Source: Paludibacteraceae bacterium (lineage in GTDB: Bacteria > Bacteroidota > Bacteroidia > Bacteroidales > Paludibacteraceae). Taken from it: a stretch of DNA of 64,000 bases. Positions 33,125 through 42,402 of this stretch are shown piece by piece. The stretch is from positions 62,001 to 126,000 of the forward strand of contig JAFSPA010000012.1 in assembly GCA_017443145.1 (NCBI GenBank). Reading direction: 5' to 3'. Position 1 is the first letter of the stretch, and every line of letters starts with the position of its first letter. The translations under genes and the position numbers were made by a program. A model generated the notes under the pieces. The model ran no database searches. It was not told where the DNA came from and worked only from the letters and a program-made list of their open reading frames with translations.

Positions 33125-35941
33125 ATGAAACCTAATTATTTACAATCCCGTCACATCGGTCTGAGTGACGCTGACCGAGAGGCAATGCTGCGCGAAATAG
33201 GCGTAGAGAGTATGGACCAACTCATTGAGCAGACAATGCCCAAAGAGATTCTGTTAAACGAGCCGTTAGACTTGGACGAACCGCTGACAGAACAAGAGCA
33301 TCTGGACTCCATTGCGGCGATGTCGGAAAAGAACCTGCCGTTCAAATCGCTTATCGGACGCGGATGGTACGGAACGATTACTCCTGCGGTTATTCAGCGT
33401 AACATGCTCGAGAACCCGGTGTGGTATACTTCGTATACGCCGTATCAGGCGGAAGTGAGTCAAGGTCGTTTGGAGGCGCTGTTTGTGTATCAGACGATGA
33501 TAAGCGACTTGACAGGTCTGCCGCTGGCTAACTGCTCCCTTTTGGACGAAGCAACAGCTGCTGCAGAGGCGGTGACGATGATGCGCAATCTGCGCTCGCG
33601 CGAGCAAGTAAAGAATAATGTGCACAAAGTGTTTGTGGACCGAAAGATATTCCCCAATACGCTGAGTGTAATGAAAACGCGCGCCGCAGGACAAGGAATT
33701 GAACTGGTGATTGGTGATTGGTCATTGGTTGTCGGGAATCTGTCGTCTGAGGAGTATTTCGGTGCGATTATCCAATGTCCTAATGCCGACGGAAGTGTAG
33801 AAGACTACGAGGGTTTTGTGGCTGCATGTCATACTGCAGGAGTGAAAGTGACGGTGATAGCGGACTTGATGTCGTTGGCGTTGTTGAAGCCGTTAGATGC
33901 CGATATCATGGTTGGTTCGGCACAGCGTTTTGGTCTGCCGGTAGGTTTTGGCGGTCCGACAGCCGGCTATATGGCAACACGCGACGAATACAAGCGTGAT
34001 ATGCCGGGCCGAATCATCGGTTTGAGTAAGGATAGCCACGAACATCCTGCATATCGTCTGGCGTTGCAGACACGCGAACAGCATATCAAACGCGAGAAAG
34101 CAACATCGAATATCTGCACGGCGGAAGCGTTGTGTGCGATGATGGCGGGAATGTACTGCGTCTATCACGGCGCAGATGGACTACGCGAGATAGCGGAAGG
34201 TATTCACGGCAAAGCCGTGTACCTGAGCGAGATGTTGCAAGCCTATGGCTACAACCAAGAGAACACAGAGTTCTTCGATACGCTGAAGATTACAGGTGAA
34301 GCTATTGAGAATATACGCGAGTTGGCCGAGGAAAAAGGTATCAACCTCTACTACGACGAAGAGGGCTGGATTGGCCTGTCTATCGACGAGAGTGTGACAC
34401 TCGATACGATGAACGATCTGATTGAGCTCTTTGCTGAAGCAGCTGATGCTATGCCGCGATACGAAGATAGCGAAGAAGCCTTCGAAGGTCTGTGGGCACT
34501 GGACGAGAGCCGTGTGCGCGAAGTCGATTATCTGCAGGAAGACGTGTTCAAAGTATATCATACCGAAACGGATATGATGCGCTATCTGAAACGTCTGGAC
34601 CGCAAGGATATAAGTCTGGCTCACACGATGATACCGCTGGGTAGTTGCACAATGAAACTCAATCCTGCGGCAGCGATGATACCTATTACGATGCCGGGTT
34701 GGACAAGTGCACATCCGCTGGCACCTGCAGAACAGGTGGAAGGCTTTGCCGAGATGTTGGAAGAGTTGGAGCAACAACTCTGTACCATCACAGGCTTTGC
34801 GGCATGTAACCTGCAACCGACTTCAGGTGCTGCTGGCGAATACACGGGCTTGGTGACCATCCGCGAATACTTGCGCGCTAAGGGCCAAGCGCATCGTAAT
34901 GTGCTTTTGATTCCGGAATCGGCTCACGGCACGAATCCTGCGTCCTGCGTGCAGGCTGGATTTACTCCTGTTATCGTTAAGTGCGACGAAGGCGGCAACA
35001 CCGACTTGGCCGATTGGCGCGAGAAAGCGGAAGCGAACAAGGATGTGCTGGCCGGTTGTATGATTACGTATCCTTCGACGCACGGTATTTTCGAGATGGC
35101 TATTCGCGAGATGTGTGATATTATCCACACCAACGGCGGACAAGTATATATGGACGGCGCGAACATGAATGCGCAGATTGGTTACACCAATCCGGGTACT
35201 ATCGGTGCGGACGTGTGCCACCTGAACTTGCATAAGTCCTTTGCTTCGCCTCACGGCGGTGGTGGACCGGGTGTAGGTGCGATTTGCTGCGCGAAACACT
35301 TGATAGACTATATGCCGACCGAGGATAAGAACCGCGTATCGTCAGCTTTGTACGGCAATGCTAATATGGCACTTATATCCTATGGATATATCCGCATGAT
35401 GGGCTATGAAGGTCTGCGTGCTGCAACGGAAGCGGCTATCCTAAGTGCGAACTATATGGCAGCCAAACTGCGTGATGCGTATGGCGTCGTTTATACCGGC
35501 GTGAACGGCAGAGTAGGCCATGAACTGATTCTCGATTGCCGCCAGTTCCACTCCATCGGCATCACAGAAAGCGATGTGGCGAAACGTTTGATGGACTTCG
35601 GTTACCATGCTCCGACACTGTCTTTCCCTGTTCACGGCACATTGATGATTGAGCCGACGGAGAGTGAGTCGAAGCATGAGTTAGACCAGTTCATTGACGC
35701 GCTGCTGACTATCCGTGCGGAAATAGCAGAGATTGAGCGTGGCGAGGCAGACCCGAAAGACAATGTGCTGGTTAATGCACCTCACGCAGAATATGAGATT
35801 GTGGCGAACGAGTGGACTCATCCCTACAGCCGCGAGAAAGCCGCATATCCGACGGATTGGGTGCGTGAGAATAAGTTCTGGGTGCCTGTTTGTCGCGTAG
35901 ATAACGGATTCGGAGATAGAAATCTTGTTGCACGATTCTAA
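33125..35941 (+). CDS. gcvP: Glycine dehydrogenase (aminomethyl-transferring), P-protein
   Basis: PLP enzyme of the glycine cleavage system that decarboxylates glycine and passes the aminomethyl group to H-protein. The single-chain form, 938 aa from MKPNYLQSRHIG (33125); an ATG at 33119 adds two residues. The N-terminal half has 'LLDEATAAAEAVTMM', the C-terminal half the cofactor lysine in 'NLHKSFASPHGGGGPGVG' and 'IPESAHGTNPAS'. gcvT and gcvH are not in the window. A micro-repeat of GGTGATT words lies inside the gene (33702-33732), coding 'VIGDWSLVVG'. Overlaps the next gene by 1 nt. Confidence 0.95.
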   Translation: MKPNYLQSRHIGLSDADREAMLREIGVESMDQLIEQTMPKEILLNEPLDLDEPLTEQEHLDSIAAMSEKNLPFKSLIGRGWYGTITPAVIQRNMLENPVWYTSYTPYQAEVSQGRLEALFVYQTMISDLTGLPLANCSLLDEATAAAEAVTMMRNLRSREQVKNNVHKVFVDRKIFPNTLSVMKTRAAGQGIELVIGDWSLVVGNLSSEEYFGAIIQCPNADGSVEDYEGFVAACHTAGVKVTVIADLMSLALLKPLDADIMVGSAQRFGLPVGFGGPTAGYMATRDEYKRDMPGRIIGLSKDSHEHPAYRLALQTREQHIKREKATSNICTAEALCAMMAGMYCVYHGADGLREIAEGIHGKAVYLSEMLQAYGYNQENTEFFDTLKITGEAIENIRELAEEKGINLYYDEEGWIGLSIDESVTLDTMNDLIELFAEAADAMPRYEDSEEAFEGLWALDESRVREVDYLQEDVFKVYHTETDMMRYLKRLDRKDISLAHTMIPLGSCTMKLNPAAAMIPITMPGWTSAHPLAPAEQVEGFAEMLEELEQQLCTITGFAACNLQPTSGAAGEYTGLVTIREYLRAKGQAHRNVLLIPESAHGTNPASCVQAGFTPVIVKCDEGGNTDLADWREKAEANKDVLAGCMITYPSTHGIFEMAIREMCDIIHTNGGQVYMDGANMNAQIGYTNPGTIGADVCHLNLHKSFASPHGGGGPGVGAICCAKHLIDYMPTEDKNRVSSALYGNANMALISYGYIRMMGYEGLRAATEAAILSANYMAAKLRDAYGVVYTGVNGRVGHELILDCRQFHSIGITESDVAKRLMDFGYHAPTLSFPVHGTLMIEPTESESKHELDQFIDALLTIRAEIAEIERGEADPKDNVLVNAPHAEYEIVANEWTHPYSREKAAYPTDWVRENKFWVPVCRVDNGFGDRNLVARF

Positions 35942-36852
35942 TGGAGAAAAAGGAACGTTTTGCCGATAAAATCCGTCGCTACCGCAAATGGAAACCATGG
36001 GTAGAGATGAAAGAGCTGCTGGTTATTGCCATCGGCTGTGCGCCCTTTGCAATAGTGGTGAACCGTTTGCTTATTCCTCACGCGATTGTTGGTGGTGGCT
36101 TGGCAGGTATATGTGAGATTCTTTACTTCGCTACGGATGGCTTGATACCTGTGTGGGCATCGAACTTGACGATTAACGTACTGCTCCTGATTGCGGCGAT
36201 CAAGTTAGTCAGCTGGCAGTTCGTCCGTAGGACGGTGTATGGCGTGCTGTGCTTGACACTGTGGTTGAAGGTAATCCCTATACCTGAAGTGGCAGAGATA
36301 AGTGACCCGTTTATGGCGGTTATCTTAGGCGGCTTGTTTGCCGGTGTAGGTTTGGGCTTTGTGTTGCTCAATAACGGTTCGACCGGCGGAACAGATATCA
36401 CGGCAATGATTTTAGCGCGCTATGTCCATCTGCCGATGGGCCGTGCAATGTTGGCATGTAACATCTTAATCATCACAGGCGCTTATTTCCTGCCGGAAGT
36501 GCATAGTATCGAGAAAGTGCTGTTCGGTTTGTGCTATACGTTTATGTCCTCCACCGCTGTAGATTGGGTGATGACGCGTGTTCGCCAATCGGTGCAGTTT
36601 TTCATCTTCTCGGCCCATTACAACGAGATCTCACGCGCTATCATGACGCAGATTCCTCGCGGCGTGACCATATTGGACGGACACGGAGGTTATACGGGCA
36701 AAGATATGAAGGTGATAACGGTTATTGCCCGCAAAAACGAATCAACACGTATCTTCCGTCTTGTGCGTGCTATTGACCCGAACGCTTTTGTGAGCGAAAC
36801 GCAGACGATAGGCGTGTTTGGACAAGGCTTTGACTCCATAAAAGAGAAATGA
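35941..36852 (+). CDS. YitT-family membrane protein (first copy)
   Basis: 303-aa integral membrane protein of the YitT/DUF161 family with a C-terminal cytoplasmic DUF2179 domain. Five to six hydrophobic segments lie between residues ~20 and 210; the conserved glycine-rich turn 'VGGGLAGICEILYF' and 'LNNGSTGGTDI' are seen. The C-terminal part has 'SRAIMTQIPRGVTILDGHGGYTG'. Function of the family is unsettled. Its start overlaps the gcvP stop (TAATG), so it is in the same operon, followed 1 nt later by a paralogue. Confidence 0.88.
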   Translation: MEKKERFADKIRRYRKWKPWVEMKELLVIAIGCAPFAIVVNRLLIPHAIVGGGLAGICEILYFATDGLIPVWASNLTINVLLLIAAIKLVSWQFVRRTVYGVLCLTLWLKVIPIPEVAEISDPFMAVILGGLFAGVGLGFVLLNNGSTGGTDITAMILARYVHLPMGRAMLACNILIITGAYFLPEVHSIEKVLFGLCYTFMSSTAVDWVMTRVRQSVQFFIFSAHYNEISRAIMTQIPRGVTILDGHGGYTGKDMKVITVIARKNESTRIFRLVRAIDPNAFVSETQTIGVFGQGFDSIKEK

Positions 36853-36853
36853 T

Positions 36854-37816
36854 ATGAACCCGCATGACCAATATTCACCTCAACAGCACGGCTTGGTTGT
36901 AGCACGTGAGTATCTGCTGATATTTCTCGCTCTGGCGCCGTTTGCGCTGATGGTCAACTGGATATTTGTGCCGCATAACGTTGTTGGTGGCGGCTTGACG
37001 GGTATATGTTCTATTATCTACTACGCAACGCAAGGACTCTTCCCGGCAGTATTTCCAAACTATGGCGGTGCGCTGCCGATTTGGTTGACATCGCTGGTGA
37101 TTAACTGTATCTTGCTGCTTATTGCCGCTTTGACAGTAGGTTGGCGGTTCTGTATCCGTACGGTCTTTGGTGTGTTCTCGCTGGCGTTCTGGTACCGCAT
37201 TATTCCTATTCGGCCGGAAGCGCTGATAGAAGATCCGCTGGTGGCGTGTATCGTCGGCGGCGTAATCTTCGGTATCAGTTTGGGCATTGTGATGCTCAAT
37301 AACGGTTCGTCCGGCGGCACAGATATTATTGCGATGGTAGTCAATAACTACCGCAACATATCGCTGGGTAAGGTGATGGTGATATGCGATGTGGTGATTA
37401 TTCTGAGCAGTTACTTCCTGCCTGTTCCGGAGGCGTTTATCGACAAGATAACCAGCGTGAGCGATTTCAAGATTAAGCGTATCATGTGTGGTATCTGTAT
37501 GACGGTGAGCTACACAGCCGCGCTGGATTGGATTATGTCGCGTATCCGTCAATCGGTGCAGTTCTTCATTTTCTCCACTAAGCACGCCGAGATAGCTACT
37601 GCCATCAACGAAAAGGTGCATCGCGGTGTGACGGTATTGGAAGGAAAGGGCTGGTACAGCAAACAGCCTATTGAAGTGGTGACCGTGCTTGCCCGCAAAC
37701 AAGAGGGACCACTGATTCTGCGAATAATTAAATCTATTGACCCGAACGCTTTCGTCAGCTATGCGAATGTGAATGGTGTATTTGGGCAGGGATTTGACCG
37801 AATAAAAGATAAATGA
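36854..37816 (+). CDS. YitT-family membrane protein (second copy)
   Basis: 320-aa paralogue of the preceding protein, with the same signature segments ('VVGGGLTGICSIIYY', 'LNNGSSGGTDIIAM', 'HRGVTVLEGKGWYS') and the same length of DUF2179 tail. It has an extra periplasmic or loop segment near residue 165-200. A tandem duplication that kept operon coupling suggests the two may pair as a heteromer, but this is a guess. Confidence 0.88.
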   Translation: MNPHDQYSPQQHGLVVAREYLLIFLALAPFALMVNWIFVPHNVVGGGLTGICSIIYYATQGLFPAVFPNYGGALPIWLTSLVINCILLLIAALTVGWRFCIRTVFGVFSLAFWYRIIPIRPEALIEDPLVACIVGGVIFGISLGIVMLNNGSSGGTDIIAMVVNNYRNISLGKVMVICDVVIILSSYFLPVPEAFIDKITSVSDFKIKRIMCGICMTVSYTAALDWIMSRIRQSVQFFIFSTKHAEIATAINEKVHRGVTVLEGKGWYSKQPIEVVTVLARKQEGPLILRIIKSIDPNAFVSYANVNGVFGQGFDRIKDK

Positions 37817-37817
37817 T

Positions 37818-38672
37818 ATGAGTAAGAATGTTGCATTGGTTTTGTCAAGCGGCAGTAGCCGTGGTTTGGCGCATATAGGTGGCATCGAGGCCTTGGAAGA
37901 AAGAGGTTATACAATATCGTCTATTGCAGGTTGTTCGATGGGAGCTATTGTAGCCGGTATGTTCGCGGCAGGTAAATTGCCGGAACTCAAGGCATGGTTC
38001 CTGGACATGACGCGCAGGCACATGTTCGAGCTCATGGATTTTACACTTACGAAGAACTACCTCGTCAAGGGCGAAAAACTGATGGGGGCAATTGGCGATA
38101 TGATTCCTGACTATCAGATGGAGAACCTCAATATCCCTCTGTCGCTTGTCGCTACGGACATGAAGAAGGGCGAGGAGGTGGTCTTCCGCTCGGGAAATCT
38201 GAACCACGCTATTCGTGCGTCGTTTGCTCTGCCGGTACTGTTACAGCCTGTACAAGACGGCGACCGGTTACTAATGGATGGAGGCATGTCTAATCCGCTG
38301 CCGCTTAACCGCGTACAACGCACTGAGGGCGATATTCTGGCCTGCGTGAATGTGAGCGGTGCGTTTATCACTAAGCCCGAAGAAGAAAAGGAACCGTCGT
38401 GGCTGGAGACAATGATTGAGAAATACGCCGGCAAGAAACTCAAACCGACAGAGAAACAGATGAGCACCTTGTCTATTCTGGACCGCTGCTCGGACGTGAT
38501 GATACAGCAACACACGGAACTGATGAAACAATACTGTCCGCCTGATATTTGTGTCGATATAGCGATGAACCAGTTCGGCTCCTTCGAATACGACAACGCC
38601 GAAGAGATAATACGATTCGGCTATGACAGGATGATGGCACAGATTGATGAATATGAAAAAAAGCAGGGTTAA
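37818..38672 (+). CDS. Patatin-like phospholipase family protein
   Basis: 284-aa RssA/patatin-type hydrolase with a Ser-Asp dyad: nucleophile in 'GCSMGAIVAG' near residue 41, oxyanion loop 'SSGSSRGLAHIGG' at 11-23, and aspartate in 'LMDGGMSNPLPL' near residue 154. It likely acts on phospholipid or acyl esters in the cytoplasm or at the membrane. Fourth gene of the gcvP operon; its stop lies inside a hairpin shared with the convergent phosphatase gene. Confidence 0.9.
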   Translation: MSKNVALVLSSGSSRGLAHIGGIEALEERGYTISSIAGCSMGAIVAGMFAAGKLPELKAWFLDMTRRHMFELMDFTLTKNYLVKGEKLMGAIGDMIPDYQMENLNIPLSLVATDMKKGEEVVFRSGNLNHAIRASFALPVLLQPVQDGDRLLMDGGMSNPLPLNRVQRTEGDILACVNVSGAFITKPEEEKEPSWLETMIEKYAGKKLKPTEKQMSTLSILDRCSDVMIQQHTELMKQYCPPDICVDIAMNQFGSFEYDNAEEIIRFGYDRMMAQIDEYEKKQG

Positions 38673-38690
38673 CGCCCTGCTTTAATTTTC
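38655..38690. terminator. Bidirectional terminator overlapping two stop codons
   Basis: AAAGCAGGG (38660-38668) pairs with CCCTGCTTT (38675-38683) across a 6-nt loop TTAACG that contains both stop codons: TAA of the patatin gene (+) and TAA of the phosphatase gene (-). Flanking A and T runs suit both directions. Confidence 0.85.
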
Positions 38691-40060
38691 TTTACTATCT
38701 CGGTGTTGTCGTACCATCCTGTAAATTTCTCTGCTCCGACACCAATGGCAAACACCGGCACATTAGCGGCTGTGTGGCCGGTACTGGTCCAAGCGACGCG
38801 ACCTTTCTTGTCGAATATCTCCAGCGCCAATCCGCCTAACTCAGAGATGTCGTTGTACAACGTCTTCTCGGTCTTACCTTTGCCGCGAACCAGATTCTTG
38901 TATGCCGCTTTGAGTTTGGCTTCTTGTTTAGCCGAAAGCTCAACTTTATCAAACAGACCTAAATCATCGCGCAAGAGCATCTGGACCTGTTGCCATTTCA
39001 GGCGCTTACCATATTGTTTGTATAAGTTCTGGATATGCGTATTGAGTTCCCATGACGAGCAGTTCTGGTACTGCAACGATTGGAGGTTGAGCACGTACTT
39101 ACCGCCGTGTCCAAGCGCCATACCGCCTGTCTCGTGGTCTGCTGTAACAACGATTAGCGTCTCGTCCGGATGAGCCAGATAGAACTGATAAGCCAATTGA
39201 ACCGCCTGGTCAAAGTCCAGCGTCTCTTGTATATTCGTTGCCGCATCGTCCGAATGACCTGCGTAGTCAATCTTACCGCCTTCAATCATCATAAAGAACT
39301 TGCCTTTTGGTGCCAGATACGAGATAGCTGTCTCAACGATCTGCGGCAGCGTCATATAATCGGTAAGTCGGTCAATGGCGTAGGGCAAGCTCTCACTACC
39401 TTGCGTCTTATCCACACCGTCGTCTTGCTGCACAAGAATGAGTTTCTCGGCATTGAGTTTTGTCTGTGCATCCTCGTAGCCACGCGCAAAAGTATAGCCG
39501 TTTTGCTCGCATAAGTCGTAGAGGTTGATGGCTGACGAGTCTTTCTTGTTTACCGGCTGATGGAAACCTGCACCGCCGAAGAACTCGTATCCCGTAGCGG
39601 CGAGCTGGGTGCCGATCTCGTAGTACTTGCTGCGATTATCGACATGTGCATAGAAAGCGCCAGGCGTTGCATGGTCAATGGCTACCGATGTCATGATACC
39701 CACCGGCCAACCTGCTTTGTGCCACTCTTCGGCAATAGAGATAACAGGCACACTGTCCTTATCCACGCCCAGACAGCCGTTATTGGTCTTGTGTCCGCAA
39801 GCAAGAGCTGTTCCGGCTGCAGAAGAGTCCGTGATACCGTTGGAAGCAGAGTAGGTGGTTGCCATGCCGAAAACAGGGAAAGAAGTCATCGTCAGCGGTA
39901 CACGACCGATACGGCCTTGCAACTCCGCCTGATACATCTCGGCCGCCAGAACTTGATTGGAACCCATTCCGTCACCAATCATGTAAAACACGTACTTTAA
40001 CTCGCCATAACTGCTAACTGTCAGCAGGAAAGCGACAACGCAAAGAATAATCTTCTTCAT
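38669..40060 (-). CDS. Alkaline phosphatase
   Basis: 463-aa exported phosphomonoesterase: signal peptide 'MKKIILCVVAFLLTVSSYG', first metal aspartate in 'YMIGDGMGSNQ', nucleophilic serine in 'GITDSSAAGTALA', further ligands in 'MIEGGKIDYAGHSDDAAT' and 'VTADHETGGMALG'. Length and motif order match the PhoA superfamily. Downstream of a thioesterase gene by 2 nt and sharing its promoter. Confidence 0.93.
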   Translation of the reverse strand: MKKIILCVVAFLLTVSSYGELKYVFYMIGDGMGSNQVLAAEMYQAELQGRIGRVPLTMTSFPVFGMATTYSASNGITDSSAAGTALACGHKTNNGCLGVDKDSVPVISIAEEWHKAGWPVGIMTSVAIDHATPGAFYAHVDNRSKYYEIGTQLAATGYEFFGGAGFHQPVNKKDSSAINLYDLCEQNGYTFARGYEDAQTKLNAEKLILVQQDDGVDKTQGSESLPYAIDRLTDYMTLPQIVETAISYLAPKGKFFMMIEGGKIDYAGHSDDAATNIQETLDFDQAVQLAYQFYLAHPDETLIVVTADHETGGMALGHGGKYVLNLQSLQYQNCSSWELNTHIQNLYKQYGKRLKWQQVQMLLRDDLGLFDKVELSAKQEAKLKAAYKNLVRGKGKTEKTLYNDISELGGLALEIFDKKGRVAWTSTGHTAANVPVFAIGVGAEKFTGWYDNTEIVKKIKAGR

Positions 40061-40062
40061 AA

Positions 40063-40461
40063 TTATCTGTTATTAAGTAATGCTTGATAGAACTCGGGGA
40101 AACGTTTTTCCACCATAATAGGCTTGCCGTTCTCAAAGAAACAGTGCTTGCTCTTAGCGGTGCAAACAACCACTTCGCCCACTTTCATGGTGTATTCAAA
40201 ACTGATCTTGAGAGCACTCAACTCGCTGATTTTCAGCGATATATCGATAACGTCCTTGAACGTTGTAGGATGCTTATACTCGCACTCGATGGCCATCACA
40301 GGCGATACAACACCTGCCTCTTCCATCCGTTCAAAACCAAAACCTAACTGGTCCATCCAATCGATACGTGCCTCTTCCATAAAACGCACGTAATTAGAGT
40401 GGTGCGTGATACCCATTCGGTCGCACTCGTAGTACTTAACTTCGTGTTGATATGTTTTCAT
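40063..40461 (-). CDS. Acyl-CoA thioesterase, hotdog fold (YbgC/FadM-like)
   Basis: 132-aa 4-hydroxybenzoyl-CoA-thioesterase family protein. The motif 'YYECDRMGITHHSNYVRFME' holds the catalytic Asp and the His pair. I chose ATG 40461 (MKTYQHE), because the ATG at 40488 lies upstream of the -7 box at 40466-40473. With that promoter, the start codon sits about where transcription begins, so the mRNA may be leaderless. Likely hydrolyses short or aromatic acyl-CoA. It faces an acyl-CoA synthetase gene across the divergent promoters. Confidence 0.88.
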   Translation of the reverse strand: MKTYQHEVKYYECDRMGITHHSNYVRFMEEARIDWMDQLGFGFERMEEAGVVSPVMAIECEYKHPTTFKDVIDISLKISELSALKISFEYTMKVGEVVVCTAKSKHCFFENGKPIMVEKRFPEFYQALLNNR

Positions 40462-40465
40462 GCCG

Positions 40466-40497
40466 CAAAAGTACAACAATTTTGCCAAATACGCAAG
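40466..40497 (-). promoter_or_regulatory. Promoter of thioesterase-phosphatase operon
   Basis: Minus strand: CTTG (40497-40494), 20 nt, TACTTTTG (40473-40466). Only 4 nt separate the -7 box from the ATG at 40461. Confidence 0.75.
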
Positions 40498-40513
40498 ACA
40501 TTTTCCCTTTTTA

Positions 40514-40545
40514 TTTGCTTATATGCAAAAAAAGTTGTACTTTTG
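40514..40545 (+). promoter_or_regulatory. Promoter of the acyl-CoA synthetase gene
   Basis: TTTG (40514-40517), 20 nt, TACTTTTG (40538-40545); -33 box 16 bp from the divergent one. Confidence 0.82.
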
Positions 40546-40569
40546 CAGCGATTTTAGTGAAAAAAGACT

Positions 40570-42138
40570 ATGGCAAGACATTATTTAGAAGTATTAAGCG
40601 ACACTATTCGTGACAATTGGAATGAGATTGCGTTAGCCGATTATCGCACGTTAACGCGCTATACATATGGTGACTTGGCGGACAATATGGCTAACTTGGG
40701 GAATATCTACGACCAATTGAAGCTGAAGAAGGGTGTGCATGTCGCCATCTGTGGCAATAACTGTGCGAACTGGGCTGTAGCATATCTCGGAACAGCTGTT
40801 TGGGGCGGTGTGAATGTATGCGTGATGCCAGATTTTCAGGCAGAAGATATTGCTCGTATTGTGAACCATTCGAACGCGCAAGTGCTGATTGCGGCGGAGC
40901 CAGTTCGTAAGAAACTTGAGGGACACGACCTGCCTAAAGTGAAGTATATCATTGCGTTAGAGACTTTACTGCCGTTGAACGCAAAGAAGATTCAAGCGCC
41001 TGAAATTCATCTGACCAAGGATGATGTCAAGTACGAAGGCAAGAGTTTGGACGACTTAGTGATGATTTGTTACACTTCCGGTTCAACGGGCACGCCGAAG
41101 GGCGTGATGCTGACGTATCGCAGCCTGTCGAACAACGTGCAGAATTGTATGGAGTGCCTTCCGGAACATAACGGCCAAAACGTGCTGTCGATGCTGCCAT
41201 TAGCTCATATGTACGGTCTTGTTTGCGAACTGTTGGCGCAGATTCCTGCCGGTTGTCATATATGGTTCTTGGGCCAGATGCCGACTCCCGCTGTGCTCAA
41301 AAAAGCACTTGCCGAGATTCGGCCGTACACGATTGTGACTATTCCGCTCGTCATCGAGAAACTCGTGAAGAAGAATATTATGCCGATTCTCAAGAAGAAG
41401 CATATCAACTTCTTATGGCATCTTCCCGGTATCAATCGTCTAATGAAGAAAATGGTCTGCAAGACGCTGAATATGGGCCTTGGCGGCAACGTGCGCCAGT
41501 TCCATGTCGGTGGTGCAGCATTGGATGAGGATGTGGAGAAACTGCTGATGGATATTAAATTCCCGCTCACAGTAGGGTACGGCTTGACCGAGACAGGCCC
41601 GCTGGTGTCCGGTAACCTGTGGCAGAACTTCAAGGCTCGTTCCGGAGGACGTGTCGTTTCGGGAATGGAGGCTAAGATTGTGGACGAAGAGATTTGGGTG
41701 CGTGGCGAGAACGTGATGCTGGGTTATTACAACGAGCCTGCGCTCACGAAGCAAGTGCTGACCAAAGACGGCTGGTTCAGGACAGGCGATGTCGGAAAAG
41801 TGGAGGAAGATGGCACTATTTATGTGCAAGGACATAAATCCAACCTCATCGTGCAAGCTGACGGCAACAAAGTCTATCCCGAGACTATCGAGGCAATACT
41901 CAATGATATGGAAGGCGTGGACGAGTCGCTTGTCACCGTTTGGAACAATCAACTCGTAGCGGTGGTAGTGACGCAAATGGACCTGAGTGTGGAGAATATG
42001 CGTAATAAACTCAACGAGATGCTGCCATCTTACAGCCGCATCACGAAGATTGAGACGCAGACCGACCCGTTAGAGCGCACACCCAAACATTCGATTAAAC
42101 GTTACCTCTATCGCGATAAACCCGCGGAGAAAAAATAA
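40570..42138 (+). CDS. AMP-forming acyl-CoA synthetase (long-chain type)
   Basis: 522-aa ANL-superfamily enzyme that activates fatty or related acids with ATP and CoA. P-loop 'YTSGSTGTPKGVMLTY' at ~162-177, motif 'VGYGLTETGPLVSG', 'GWFRTGDVGKVEEDG', and the C-terminal catalytic lysine in 'LERTPKHSIKRYLY'. No transmembrane segment. It is shorter than the classical FadD (~560 aa). The adjacent divergent thioesterase suggests control of the same acyl-CoA pool. Monocistronic. Confidence 0.9.
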   Translation: MARHYLEVLSDTIRDNWNEIALADYRTLTRYTYGDLADNMANLGNIYDQLKLKKGVHVAICGNNCANWAVAYLGTAVWGGVNVCVMPDFQAEDIARIVNHSNAQVLIAAEPVRKKLEGHDLPKVKYIIALETLLPLNAKKIQAPEIHLTKDDVKYEGKSLDDLVMICYTSGSTGTPKGVMLTYRSLSNNVQNCMECLPEHNGQNVLSMLPLAHMYGLVCELLAQIPAGCHIWFLGQMPTPAVLKKALAEIRPYTIVTIPLVIEKLVKKNIMPILKKKHINFLWHLPGINRLMKKMVCKTLNMGLGGNVRQFHVGGAALDEDVEKLLMDIKFPLTVGYGLTETGPLVSGNLWQNFKARSGGRVVSGMEAKIVDEEIWVRGENVMLGYYNEPALTKQVLTKDGWFRTGDVGKVEEDGTIYVQGHKSNLIVQADGNKVYPETIEAILNDMEGVDESLVTVWNNQLVAVVVTQMDLSVENMRNKLNEMLPSYSRITKIETQTDPLERTPKHSIKRYLYRDKPAEKK

Positions 42139-42154
42139 TTTGCGTCTAACCAAC

Positions 42155-42191
42155 AGATAAAAAAAAGGAGTACCAACGCGGTATTCCTTTT
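42155..42191. terminator. Terminator between the synthetase gene and tRNA-Glu
   Basis: AAAAGGAGTACC (42163-42174) pairs with GGTATTCCTTTT (42180-42191) with one G-U pair on the plus strand. On the minus strand it is followed by eight T, so it can end both transcripts. Confidence 0.8.
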
Positions 42192-42195
42192 CTTG

Positions 42196-42268
42196 TAGTG
42201 CTACCCGGACTCGAACCGGGGTTTACGGCGTGAGAGGCCGTTGTCCTAGGCCACTAGACGATAGCACC
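42196..42268 (-). tRNA. tRNA-Glu (anticodon CTC)
   Basis: Cloverleaf on the minus strand. Acceptor GGTGCTA (42268-42262) pairs with TAGCACT (42203-42197), first pair G-U, discriminator A at 42196. The D-arm region GTCTAGTGGCCTAGGAC matches bacterial tRNA-Glu. The anticodon stem ACGGC/GCCGT encloses CTCTCAC, giving CTC. The T arm is CCCGG TTCGAGT CCGGG. CCA not encoded. Confidence 0.95.
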
Positions 42269-42345
42269 CGGAAGTGTCCCCGTCAAACGGGGAAACTGGC
42301 TCCCGCCGGAAGGGGTATTTATAACCTTCGAACGGAAATCGGCCG

Positions 42346-42377
42346 CAAAAGTACTGCTTTTTATTCATATACACAAA
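42346..42377 (-). promoter_or_regulatory. Promoter of tRNA-Glu
   Basis: Minus strand: TTTG (42377-42374), 20 nt, TACTTTTG (42353-42346). About 77 nt of leader before the tRNA, GC-rich with small inverted repeats. Confidence 0.8.
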
Positions 42378-42402
42378 TTTTTCAACAAAAAAATGCAAAA
42401 AA

